NCBI GenBank assembly: GCA_964532145.1
Contig: CAZHGM010000002.1
Coordinates: 1 to 64,000 of the forward strand
Length of the DNA: 64,000 nucleotides
Reading direction: 5' to 3'
From: JAPUDQ01 sp964532145
Lineage (GTDB): Bacteria; Patescibacteriota; Saccharimonadia; Saccharimonadales; Saccharimonadaceae
Shown here one piece after another: positions 22,610-30,944 of this stretch; position 1 is the stretch's first letter; each line of letters begins with the position of its first letter. The position numbers were made by a program, and so were the translations under genes. Below the pieces are notes generated by a model that was not told where the DNA came from, made no database searches, and saw only the letters and a program-made list of their open reading frames with translations.

Positions 22610-23014
22610 TTACGAAGTCTTGAGATTGAACACCACAAAGTTGACAATCGCATAGGCTAGCAAAGCCACAACGAGCCCGATCACAGCATACAAAATTGTG
22701 TCTTTCGCGCTCTTCGTCTGACTGGCTTCACCGCCCGATAAGACATAGCGCAGGCCACCAATGACGATCATCAGTACCGCAATTGCACCAAGGATGTACA
22801 GAATGACATTGATAATACCCCGAATCCAACCGCCAAGGTCATTGTCACCACTTGTAGAACATTTCTCGCTGCCATTGTTGATTCCTTTACATATCTGCTC
22901 TTTGGCCGTTTGAGCATGAGCGCTTTCACTAACGACCGACACCGCAAGCGGCGCGGTCGCCAGGCCCAAGACAAGCGCCAACGCGAGAACGGCTGATTTA
23001 CATTTTTGCATCAT
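22610..23014 (-). CDS. VirB2/TrbC-like pilin-type small membrane protein (copy 2)
   Basis: 134 residues. Signal peptide (MMQKCKSAVLALALVLGLAT, cleavage near AHA), mature region with CKGINNGSEKC, then helices IINVILYILGAIAVLMIVIG and DTILYAVIGLVVALLAYAIV around the loop GGLRYVLSGGEASQTKSAK. The loop and second helix are nearly identical to copy 3, which points to tandem duplication followed by divergence of the exposed N-terminus. AAGGAG eight bases before the ATG. Confidence 0.8.
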   Translation of the reverse strand: MMQKCKSAVLALALVLGLATAPLAVSVVSESAHAQTAKEQICKGINNGSEKCSTSGDNDLGGWIRGIINVILYILGAIAVLMIVIGGLRYVLSGGEASQTKSAKDTILYAVIGLVVALLAYAIVNFVVFNLKTS

Positions 23015-23034
23015 AACGTACTACTCCTTTTATA

Positions 23035-23427
23035 TTATGAAACTAGCTGTACTACCACAAAGTTTAATATCGCATAGGATAGAATGGCAATAACAACGCC
23101 AACCACCGCATACAAAATTGTGTCCTTGGCGCTCTTTGTCTGGCTGGCATCACCCCCAGATATTGTGTAGCGTAGACCGCCGATAACAATCATAAGGACA
23201 GAAATCGCTCCTATGACGTAGATAATCGTATTGATAAGGTTCGTCCAGAAACTATCTGCACCAAACAGTGGCTTGCTGCTACTGACAGACTGACAAATTG
23301 GTGCTGTTGGATCAACCTTGCACGACTCTGCCAGCGGGTCGGCTGCATACGCAAGATTAGCCGATATGCCTGTTATCGCAAGTGCCATCATAGCGGCAGT
23401 GATAATTTTTGCGAACCGTTGTATCAT
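23035..23427 (-). CDS. VirB2/TrbC-like pilin-type small membrane protein (copy 3)
   Basis: 130 residues. Signal peptide ending near AYA, a mature N-terminus with CKVDPTAPIC, then TM1 (LINTIIYVIGAISVLMIVIG), loop GGLRYTISGGDASQTKSAK and TM2 (DTILYAVVGVVIAILSYAIL). GGAGGAGG precedes the ATG. It begins one base before the stop of the upstream gene (23427), so translation is likely coupled. Confidence 0.8.
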   Translation of the reverse strand: MIQRFAKIITAAMMALAITGISANLAYAADPLAESCKVDPTAPICQSVSSSKPLFGADSFWTNLINTIIYVIGAISVLMIVIGGLRYTISGGDASQTKSAKDTILYAVVGVVIAILSYAILNFVVVQLVS

Positions 23428-23729
23428 TAGAAACCTCCTCCAAGTTGCCAGATAACAAATTTTATGAGTGAAAACACCAGTGATGACCCAACTATGGCAA
23501 CAATAGCGTACAGAATCGTCTCACGGGCTTCTTTCTGGACATTTGGCTCGCTGCCGTGGGTTACGTAGAGCAGGGCGCCTCGCACGACATAAAACAGCGC
23601 GATTGAGGCCAGGGCGATGTAGACCAGGTTGACGATATTGTTAAACGTATCGTTGTTCGCTGTAACTTTTGGCAGCTTAATATCATCAGCACCTAGTTTT
23701 ATTTGGGCGGCTATTTCCATAATGCTCAT
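23427..23729 (-). CDS. pilin-like small membrane protein without clear signal peptide (copy 4)
   Basis: 100 residues. Two helices (IVNLVYIALASIALFYVVRG and TILYAIVAIVGSSLVFSLIK) and loop ALLYVTHGSEPNVQKEAR. The N-terminal 25 residues (MSIMEIAAQIKLGADDIKLP) are amphipathic, not a signal peptide, which sets it apart from copies 1 to 3. It overlaps the upstream gene by 4 bp. Probably an inner-membrane component or a pilin variant. Confidence 0.7.
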   Translation of the reverse strand: MSIMEIAAQIKLGADDIKLPKVTANNDTFNNIVNLVYIALASIALFYVVRGALLYVTHGSEPNVQKEARETILYAIVAIVGSSLVFSLIKFVIWQLGGGF

Positions 23730-24163
23730 GGGACGAATGCTCCTGCAATAAAGTTCATGATGGCAATCGAAAGCATAGCGATCACCAGCCCAATAACCGC
23801 GTCTCGAATACCGCTGATAGCCGTGCTGTATTGGCTGGAATTACCGCGCGACATCGCGATTTTAAATAGCATATAAAATATCATGCCGGCCGCAACATAG
23901 GCAGCTGCTTTAATGATCCAGTCAACCACCGGAAATATGATCAGGAAAGCGTCGCTCAACGATTTAAACTGTACTGTTTGGCCACTGTCGCCATATTTTT
24001 TTTGCAAGCAGGCATACCATGGTTGAAATCCAAAGAAATTTCCGAACGTGCTACCGCAAACAGCAACCTGTGTGACAGGGGAGGCGGCACTAAGAGACTG
24101 GGTCGTGCTTAGCGACAACAGCAACATGACCAACGCCATCGCAGCCAATTTCAGACGTATCAC
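23726..24163 (-). CDS. pilin-like small membrane protein (copy 5)
   Basis: 145 residues. Signal peptide (MIRLKLAAMALVMLLLSLST, cleavage near LSA), mature region with two cysteines (VAVCGSTFGNFFGFQPWYAC), then helices IIKAAAYVAAGMIFYMLFKI and AVIGLVIAMLSIAIMNFIAG. The loop (AMSRGNSSQYSTAISGIR) differs from copies 1 to 3. 4-bp overlaps with neighbours on both sides show a tight operon. Confidence 0.7.
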   Translation of the reverse strand: MIRLKLAAMALVMLLLSLSTTQSLSAASPVTQVAVCGSTFGNFFGFQPWYACLQKKYGDSGQTVQFKSLSDAFLIIFPVVDWIIKAAAYVAAGMIFYMLFKIAMSRGNSSQYSTAISGIRDAVIGLVIAMLSIAIMNFIAGAFVP

Positions 24164-24717
24164 GAAAAGACTCCGCCAGGGATTAAGAAATTAGTAATCG
24201 CAAACAGCAAGAGATAGAGCACCAGACCAATCACGGCATTGACGATGATGGTAATGCCTTTTTGCGCCTTGCTTGGATTGCCTTCGGAGGTAGCATAGGT
24301 GATACCACCAATCGCAATTCCTGCAACGACAGCAATGCCAACCCCCACACTCAGAAATAGCAGTATTTCTGAGATAAGACACTTCATGCCAGTGCTCGCT
24401 GTATCGCATCCTCCGAATTTAAAAGCAGTTTTAGCGCAGTTTCCTTGCTCCGTAGGGTCGGTACAGTCTACTCCGGTATATTCCTGCGTCGGTGGCCCTG
24501 GATCAGCCGTAGCAAGACCGCCATGCCCTGCGTCCTGGCATGCCTTTTCTTTTTCCTCGCGGGTTAGCCCGGCTTCAACTAATATCTGTTTGCCGTCCTC
24601 GCAGGTTATAAGCTCCTGATCGGCGGCCTGTGCGGTCGGCGCAAATGCTACCGCAGCGTTGAGTGCGATGAACAAAGTGCTAACGGCAGTAAGGATGAAT
24701 TGTTTGTGTTTCGTCAT
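24160..24717 (-). CDS. pilin-like membrane protein with extended cysteine-rich ectodomain (copy 6)
   Basis: 185 residues, the longest of the set and first in the operon. Signal peptide (MTKHKQFILTAVSTLFIALN, cleavage near AQA), then about 85 residues with six cysteines (CEDGKQIL, CQDAGHG, CTDPTEQGNC, CDTASTGMKC), then helices ILLFLSVGVGIAVVAGIAIG and GITIIVNAVIGLVLYLLLFA. The loop ITYATSEGNPSKAQKG matches the pilin pattern. The ectodomain may form disulphides outside the cell and could be a tip or adhesion subunit; that is inference. Confidence 0.7.
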   Translation of the reverse strand: MTKHKQFILTAVSTLFIALNAAVAFAPTAQAADQELITCEDGKQILVEAGLTREEKEKACQDAGHGGLATADPGPPTQEYTGVDCTDPTEQGNCAKTAFKFGGCDTASTGMKCLISEILLFLSVGVGIAVVAGIAIGGITYATSEGNPSKAQKGITIIVNAVIGLVLYLLLFAITNFLIPGGVFS

Positions 24718-24781
24718 ATTAATCCTATGTCTCTATTTAGCCATAGCAGGGCACAGATGTAAAGTGCTAAGATCATTATGC

Positions 24782-24810
24782 TTGATTTTTTCTCTGATTT
24801 GATGTATAGT
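24782..24810 (+). promoter_or_regulatory. promoter of the plus-strand secretion arm
   Basis: TTGATT (24782-24787), 17 bp spacer, TATAGT (24805-24810). On the other strand TTTACA, 18 bp, TAAATA (about 24765-24735) could drive the pilin arm, so this intergenic stretch is a divergent promoter region. Confidence 0.6.
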
Positions 24811-24847
24811 AGACACATTATTATCTATTTTGGGAGAAATAGAACAT

Positions 24848-25813
24848 ATGTCAATCATCGATCACGGACAAGGAACATCAGAACAGCCAGATAACATAAG
24901 AGCCGAATCGGCCGATGAGGCCCTCAGACGATGGGCTCAAGAACATCCTGATCTCGCGGCACAAGCCCTACGAAACGCACGAACACCCACCGAACCTCAG
25001 TCTACTGTAGAGAGTCATAGTACACGAAATAAACTCCTCGCGAGTGGCTTAGCAGTTCTTACTGCAGGAGTAGGTTACTTTGCATTCGGTCGAGGCGACG
25101 ATTCTAGTGACGTTCCACGAAACGTCCTTTCCAGCACTAGCGCTCCAGTCGTACCTGGCAATCCTACGGGTGGCGAAAATGGCTCGACAAAAGACCCTGA
25201 GACAAAGCAGGATGTTGACTTAATTGTTTTTCCGGGATTCCTGCCTGACGGAAGCGCCGATCCAGCTGGCGGCACGGATCGGATGCAGGGCATCGAATCA
25301 GTATCCGAAAATCTTGAATTTGTTCACCCCCCGATTGGAGACCAAGATCCTGTACTCGTCAAGCTCGTGCTTGGAGGCGGTATGGTACGCCGACTCGGAT
25401 ACTACAACTCGGCAGTTGCTCAAGATCCAACACCCCTCAATGGCAATAGTGTCGATGCTGACGGTATTGTTACCCGTAATGATGCGCTAAAGAATAGCGC
25501 CAAGGATACGCTGTTTACTAAGAGTGGTGCAAAGAGCCCCTTTGGCAAAGCTTACTTCCGGCTGCTCGATAACAACGCCTCAGCGCGTGAAAATAAGACT
25601 CTCGAAAAAATCATGTCATACGATGATTTTGGACAGCCTGTCACATTCGGAGATGCCACTTTGTCTCGAGAAGGAAATGCCGGACAAACGGTTCAACAGT
25701 ACACGATTGAGACGGGGTTAGCCGATGGAAAGCGTTATTACCTCATAATGGACGGTAGATATGATGACAACGGTGATTTCATTTGGAAAATAACCGGTTC
25801 AAAAGAAAAGTAA
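24848..25813 (+). CDS. single-pass membrane protein of the secretion locus, unknown function
   Basis: 321 residues from ATG 24848, with GGGAGAA nine bases upstream; a TTG at 24830 is less likely. Cytoplasmic N-terminus (about 1-60, with EALRRWAQEHPDLAAQALRN), one helix (LLASGLAVLTAGVGYFAF), a low-complexity linker (SSTSAPVVPGNPTGGENGST) and an extracytoplasmic domain of about 200 residues. No cysteines or known motif in the ectodomain. It lies between the two arms of the secretion locus and is probably a structural or accessory part of it. Family not recognised. Confidence 0.65.
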   Translation: MSIIDHGQGTSEQPDNIRAESADEALRRWAQEHPDLAAQALRNARTPTEPQSTVESHSTRNKLLASGLAVLTAGVGYFAFGRGDDSSDVPRNVLSSTSAPVVPGNPTGGENGSTKDPETKQDVDLIVFPGFLPDGSADPAGGTDRMQGIESVSENLEFVHPPIGDQDPVLVKLVLGGGMVRRLGYYNSAVAQDPTPLNGNSVDADGIVTRNDALKNSAKDTLFTKSGAKSPFGKAYFRLLDNNASARENKTLEKIMSYDDFGQPVTFGDATLSREGNAGQTVQQYTIETGLADGKRYYLIMDGRYDDNGDFIWKITGSKEK

Positions 25814-25882
25814 CAATTCATTCATTTATACTGTCCCTAGTTTGATATTTATCTACAAATGCTTATACTTTATCTTATAGAG

Positions 25883-28800
25883 ATGAAGATTAGGCGTTTA
25901 TTTATACTCATTGCACTACTGGTGGGAACCCTCGTCCAGTCTTTCGCTATTTCTACCCCCGTCAATGCTGCTGCCCATCTCCTCGGCAGCTATTTATGCG
26001 CCGATGGAACAACTTTCGTGGCTGAAGAATGTCCCCCGCGATCCTATGATGCAGCCGGGGCGTCGTCTGCTGGCGTTATTCTGATACCAAAAGGTTCAAC
26101 GTGCTATGACATCAATGGTATAAACACCATGCCTTGCGATTACGACATGCGCAATGATGTAGGAAAGTTTGGTGAGTTAGTCTTCTCTAAGTACGAAAAC
26201 GACTATAAAGCGAAGCACGGCCGTCTCCCTACACCCTCTGAGCTAGTTTCGTTCATTAACGAAATAGCATTTGCCCAGCTTGACAACAACAACCCTACTG
26301 ATGACTGGGAAAATAAAGATTGTTCTAAATTGTCTGGAGTAGATAACATCCAGTGCGTTGCCATCCAGAAATGTATTAAAGATGGTGTCGGGAATCAGAC
26401 CCAATGCGTCAGTGCGTGGGAAAATTGCATCGGAACCGCTGACGACCCTGCTCACCCTACTGAGGCCGAGGCAAAAGCTTGTGCAGAAAAGGTTTCGACA
26501 ACCGGGGGCGGAGATGAGGAGCCTGAAACCTGTGTCATCGATGGTGTCGGCTGGATAATATGCCCGATTGTGACATTTATGTCCAATGTAACAGACGGTG
26601 CATATACGATGGCGAAAAAACTCCTTGTGTTCCAGGTGACAGAACCATGGTCAACCGACCCGGCAAAAAACCCAATCTATGCTCTGTGGTCAACGATCCG
26701 AAATGTTGCAAATCTACTCTTCGTGATAGCATTTTTCATAGTTATATTCTCACAGGCGACTAATTTTGGCATTAGCGCATATGGCATACGTAAAATGCTG
26801 CCACGCATTATTGTTGCCGCTATATTAGTTAACTTATCGTATTACGCATGTATATTTGCAATTGATATATCAAATATTATAGGTGGGTCATTAGATGGTA
26901 TGATAAAGTCATTGCCAGCGGGGGCAGCACCGGCAAATACAGAAGGAAATACCTGGGCATCTCTTTCATCGAATGTCTTGATAGGAAGCGCCTCTATCGG
27001 TCTGACAGCGGTCCTTGCGATATTTGCGACAGGTACCGTCTTTGCATTCCTAGCCTTCTCGATACTCGCGATTATGACCGCTGTTGCGATATTTTTAGCT
27101 CGGCACGTATTGTTGATTATGCTTATCATATTATCGCCACTCGCATTTGCTGCGTATATATTGCCGAATACAGAGAACCTATTTGATAAATGGCGCAAAG
27201 CTTTTATTGCAATGCTCGTAATGTATCCACTTGTCGCGGTATTGTTTGCTGGCTCCCAAGTTGCCTCTCAGGTTATGCGTATGACAGCCGACCAGACAGG
27301 TGGTGATCTTGCATGGCTTTATAAACTATTCTCACTTGCCGTATTAGCCATACCACTCTTTGGTGTACCGTGGATCGTCAAATTCAGCGGTGGATTTATC
27401 GGACGCATCGCCGGCATGGTAAATGACCGTAGCAAAGGGTTTGTTGACCGGGCTCGCAATCGAGGAAATGAAGCCGCATACAACAATCGCGCTCGATCGA
27501 CCGATTTAGGAAAGCGCTGGAAGAAAGCTGGGTATGGAGAGAACGGCGAGGCCTTAGACGGAGCTGGAAATAAACTCCGCCGATTCCGTGGTAAAACGAT
27601 GGGTAGAGGGGCGTTATGGGCTGGTAATCATAAAACTGTCAAGGAGTGGGGGAAAGCTAATCGAAAACGGGAGGCGGATCGTATACAAAGCCATGCTCTC
27701 AATGAATCGCTGAATGAACAAGAGGAAAAAGAAGATGGAACTATGGGGTACACAAAACGTGCTGAAAAACTGGCTCAATCAGCAACGGGCGGCGTTAGAG
27801 GGACATCAATAGGAAGCCTGGGGGGTGAGGAGGCTATTAGGCGTGTTCAGAACGTCGCACTCCAAGAACACATAAAGCACCTGGCAGAAGAACGTGGACA
27901 GGCATCTCTCTCCATGGAGGCAAACGGTATGTACGGTAAGGGCACATACTTTGAGTATGGCGATGATGGCAGAATTGTTGCCAGTCACACAAACACCGGC
28001 CTTGCCTTAGCGGCAATTGCCCAGGGGAAAAAAGTTGGTGTCATTGCTGCTGGTGTCCAGGCCTTCGATGAAAATGGCAAAGTCAATATGAGTAAGATTA
28101 AGGCTTTTGATGGCAGCGATAAAGGAACCGCTAATGCCGCTAAAGAACGCATTGCCAAAACAGGTGACGGTGCTGCTTTCGGCTACGTCATGCACGGAGG
28201 CGCGGATTCTTCTGCAGTAGAGGTTACCGCCGATGGAAAGCGTGGCAAAACAATCACTCACACTCTTCAAGCGCTTCAAGATAAAGACTACGACGACTTC
28301 ATGCAATTCGCAGGTGACAACGCAGGTGCGACAATCGGCAAGATTCCACATCTCTATAAGTCTGACGATGCCTTTACGGGTGTCAACGCTGAACAAATTG
28401 CTGACTGGCATGGTACTGAGTTGCGATCAGCAGCATCGCGAATTGTCCAGCTTCGAGAAAAGGCCGAACAAGCTCGTCTGGCAGGAGATGCGGTTATGGC
28501 CAAGCGATACGAAGATAAAGCAACATCGCATGAAGGTGCAATGATACGTGCCTGGAACGACTTCCAAAATGACCCGCAACTTGCTGGTAAACGAAGTGTG
28601 AAAAAAGAAACCGACTTTCAGTCTGCCCTCGATATCATCCGTGGTCAAGACAGCTCTGGCAAGGTTGTTACCCGTAAAGCTTTACGTGAATATGGTGACA
28701 GCGTTGATGCAAGCGGCCAGTTAGCTGGCAGTCGTGCAGGAGGTACCCGTGACCAGCTGGCGTTAGAAGTTGAGTTTGCATCACAAAAACCCAAAAGCGG

Positions 28801-29200
28801 TACCGCCGAAATTCATCCCAACGAGAAACTCAGTGAAGCTGGCATAATAATTCCTCGCGGCACAACAAGCGCTACCCAGCCTAGGACAGCCCCAACTACC
28901 ACTCAGGCACCCGCAGGACCAACACCAAAGACTTCATCCCAGAGCAGTCGTACACAACCTGCTACATCATCAAGCGGCACCGTGGGTGAAGCGGCCAGCG
29001 TAGCTGCACAACGGCAAGCCGGCGGTAACTTCGGAGGGTTTAATTACGAGCCGCCAGCTCCTGCACGGCCAAATTCATCAATGGCTGGTCAAATAGGTTA
29101 TGACTACCTAGGGAGGGCCACTCCTCTTAAATCTGACGGCACACCTATGACAAATGATGAAGCAGACACGTATCATAGCCGATTCGGTGGTGGAGCGTAA
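25883..29200 (+). CDS. TrbL/VirB6-like polytopic secretion protein with long hydrophilic tail
   Basis: 1105 residues from ATG 25883, which gives a proper signal-type N-terminus (MKIRRLFILIALLVGTLVQS); ATG 25859 adds eight residues. An ectodomain of about 210 residues with many cysteines is followed by roughly six helices (about 270-540), including NLLFVIAFFIVIFSQATNFG and ARHVLLIMLIILSPLAFAAY, the TrbL/VirB6 core that forms the inner-membrane channel. After about residue 540 comes a basic segment (GFVDRARNRGNEAAYNNRAR) and over 500 hydrophilic residues, ending in a Thr/Ser/Pro linker. That tail is unusual and may be a scaffold or carry an effector function. Confidence 0.8.
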   Translation: MKIRRLFILIALLVGTLVQSFAISTPVNAAAHLLGSYLCADGTTFVAEECPPRSYDAAGASSAGVILIPKGSTCYDINGINTMPCDYDMRNDVGKFGELVFSKYENDYKAKHGRLPTPSELVSFINEIAFAQLDNNNPTDDWENKDCSKLSGVDNIQCVAIQKCIKDGVGNQTQCVSAWENCIGTADDPAHPTEAEAKACAEKVSTTGGGDEEPETCVIDGVGWIICPIVTFMSNVTDGAYTMAKKLLVFQVTEPWSTDPAKNPIYALWSTIRNVANLLFVIAFFIVIFSQATNFGISAYGIRKMLPRIIVAAILVNLSYYACIFAIDISNIIGGSLDGMIKSLPAGAAPANTEGNTWASLSSNVLIGSASIGLTAVLAIFATGTVFAFLAFSILAIMTAVAIFLARHVLLIMLIILSPLAFAAYILPNTENLFDKWRKAFIAMLVMYPLVAVLFAGSQVASQVMRMTADQTGGDLAWLYKLFSLAVLAIPLFGVPWIVKFSGGFIGRIAGMVNDRSKGFVDRARNRGNEAAYNNRARSTDLGKRWKKAGYGENGEALDGAGNKLRRFRGKTMGRGALWAGNHKTVKEWGKANRKREADRIQSHALNESLNEQEEKEDGTMGYTKRAEKLAQSATGGVRGTSIGSLGGEEAIRRVQNVALQEHIKHLAEERGQASLSMEANGMYGKGTYFEYGDDGRIVASHTNTGLALAAIAQGKKVGVIAAGVQAFDENGKVNMSKIKAFDGSDKGTANAAKERIAKTGDGAAFGYVMHGGADSSAVEVTADGKRGKTITHTLQALQDKDYDDFMQFAGDNAGATIGKIPHLYKSDDAFTGVNAEQIADWHGTELRSAASRIVQLREKAEQARLAGDAVMAKRYEDKATSHEGAMIRAWNDFQNDPQLAGKRSVKKETDFQSALDIIRGQDSSGKVVTRKALREYGDSVDASGQLAGSRAGGTRDQLALEVEFASQKPKSGTAEIHPNEKLSEAGIIIPRGTTSATQPRTAPTTTQAPAGPTPKTSSQSSRTQPATSSSGTVGEAASVAAQRQAGGNFGGFNYEPPAPARPNSSMAGQIGYDYLGRATPLKSDGTPMTNDEADTYHSRFGGGA

Positions 29201-29206
29201 CACTAG

Positions 29207-30088
29207 ATGGCCGCCTATAAAGTTCCCCAGGATGTTGAAGCCGATGACAAGTTGCTCGGGCCGTTCAGCTTCCGCCAGTTTATTTATTTGATCATCGTTG
29301 CAATTTCTCTTGGGCTTGCCTGGGCATTATCACGAGTGTTCATCGGGCTGGTAATTATACCTCTACCGTTCGTCATGTTTTTTGGGGCATTGGCATGGCC
29401 GCTTCGCAAAGACCAGCCGATGGAGATATACCTTGCAGCAATGCTGAAATTTTTCTTTAAGCCGCGTATGCGCCCATGGAAGCCTGAGGGCCAAGTAAAT
29501 CTTGTTACCATTGTTGCCCCAAAAGCCGAGGAGAGCACTCCGGTTTCACCACTGACCCGTACTGAAGCACAGGAACGACTATCATATCTTGCCGATGTTA
29601 TAGATACGCAAGGCTGGGCGGCTCGCGGCGTAACTGATACTGCCATGCTCTCGCTTGATGACACTGTCACTGCTGAAGCCAGCACGATAAACGACGTCCT
29701 CGATGAATCCGTCGGCATCGGACAGCAATTCAATAGTCTCATCGAAGAGCAGGACGCCTTGCGTTATAAGGCTGCCCAACAGCAATTCCAACAAGCGTTG
29801 CGCCAGCCTGGCGGCTCTCCGGTACCAGCAGTATCATCTAGCGCCACCTATTCGCTGCCCCCACAGACCTCCTCGCAGCCAAGCATCCCGATAGATGACC
29901 ACAAGGCCGCCACACCGAGTACATCGCCAACAACCCCATTGGCTCAACTACAAAATACTAGTGATTTGCCGTCATCTCCTGATATAATGAGACTTGCAAA
30001 TAATAATGATTTATCGATTAGCGCGATTGCACGTGAGGCTCATCGCCTTACTGATGACAGCGAAGAAGTTGTCGTGTCGCTCCGATAA
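29207..30088 (+). CDS. PrgI/VirB3-like protein with long C-terminal extension
   Basis: 293 residues. The start MAAYKVPQDVEADDKLLGPF and FRQFIYLIIVAISLGLAWAL are the PrgI family signature (two adjacent helices, about 22-65), the Gram-positive counterpart of VirB3, which anchors VirB4 to the membrane. PrgI proteins are usually about 110-130 residues; here about 170 hydrophilic residues follow, rich in Gln, Pro and Ser, with EAQERLSYLADVIDTQGWAA. Begins six bases after the TrbL-like gene. Confidence 0.85.
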   Translation: MAAYKVPQDVEADDKLLGPFSFRQFIYLIIVAISLGLAWALSRVFIGLVIIPLPFVMFFGALAWPLRKDQPMEIYLAAMLKFFFKPRMRPWKPEGQVNLVTIVAPKAEESTPVSPLTRTEAQERLSYLADVIDTQGWAARGVTDTAMLSLDDTVTAEASTINDVLDESVGIGQQFNSLIEEQDALRYKAAQQQFQQALRQPGGSPVPAVSSSATYSLPPQTSSQPSIPIDDHKAATPSTSPTTPLAQLQNTSDLPSSPDIMRLANNNDLSISAIAREAHRLTDDSEEVVVSLR

Positions 30089-30113
30089 GCTCCGATAAAA
30101 TAACCTCGAGGGT

Positions 30114-30944
30114 GTGGTAACAAATATGCAGCCTGGGCAGCAAAATCCTCAAACGCAGCAGCCGCTAGCGGGTCCTCCCGGTAGTACTGCTGGCGTAACT
30201 GCAGGTGCAGCGCAACCTCCCAAAAACCCCAATAGTTCACAAAATACCCTGCTGATATCCGAGGTAAGAGAGGGTATGGCCGTAATGAACGACGGTAGTT
30301 TTCGTGCGGTGGTGGCTTGCCAATCCATAAACTTTGACCTCATGAGCGACCGCGAACGAGAAGGGGTAGAGTTCAGCTACCAGAGTTTCTTGAATTCACT
30401 GTATTTTCCAATCCAAATATATATTCGCTCCCAGCAGGTCGATATTGGCCCATACCTTGAGCGCCTCTCTAAGATGCGCCGCGACCAAGATAACATGCTA
30501 CTCGGGGTACTCATGGATGATTATATTGATTTTATTGATCAGCTTTCCCAAGATGCCAATATCATGGACAAAAGCTTTTATATTGTTGTGCCGTACTATC
30601 CTGCAGGGGATATGACCAGCGCAGTCAACACAAGCAAAAACTTGTTTTCTAGTTTGCTGTCACCAGAAAAGCATGTTCATATCCGTATCGACAAAGCTGC
30701 CTACGACAAAGCAAAAAGCGAAATCCAAAACCGCGTTAATGCCGTCCTTAACGGACTATTCCAAATGGGCGTTCGTAGCACCCAACTCAGGACTAAAGAA
30801 GTTGCCGCGCTGTTTTATAACGTGTATAACCCTGATACAGCCGTTCGTCAGCCCCTTGTTGATTTTGAAGCCGTCACCGGCACGTACGTCCAAAAAGGCC
30901 AGGGCGCGGCCCCTCAGCCGCACCTCGACAGGAGTGTGTCGTAA
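30114..30944 (+). CDS. TraC-like protein (VirB4 N-terminal-type domain)
   Basis: 276 residues from GTG 30114; ATG 30126 is an alternative. After a Gln/Pro-rich start, ISEVREGMAVMNDGSFRAVV and SFLNSLYFPIQIYIRSQQVD match the TraC-like domain that in many conjugation systems forms the N-terminal part of VirB4-class ATPases. No Walker motifs. It overlaps the VirB4 gene (TAATG, 30942-30946), so translation is coupled and the two products may act as a split VirB4. Confidence 0.8.
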   Translation: MVTNMQPGQQNPQTQQPLAGPPGSTAGVTAGAAQPPKNPNSSQNTLLISEVREGMAVMNDGSFRAVVACQSINFDLMSDREREGVEFSYQSFLNSLYFPIQIYIRSQQVDIGPYLERLSKMRRDQDNMLLGVLMDDYIDFIDQLSQDANIMDKSFYIVVPYYPAGDMTSAVNTSKNLFSSLLSPEKHVHIRIDKAAYDKAKSEIQNRVNAVLNGLFQMGVRSTQLRTKEVAALFYNVYNPDTAVRQPLVDFEAVTGTYVQKGQGAAPQPHLDRSVS

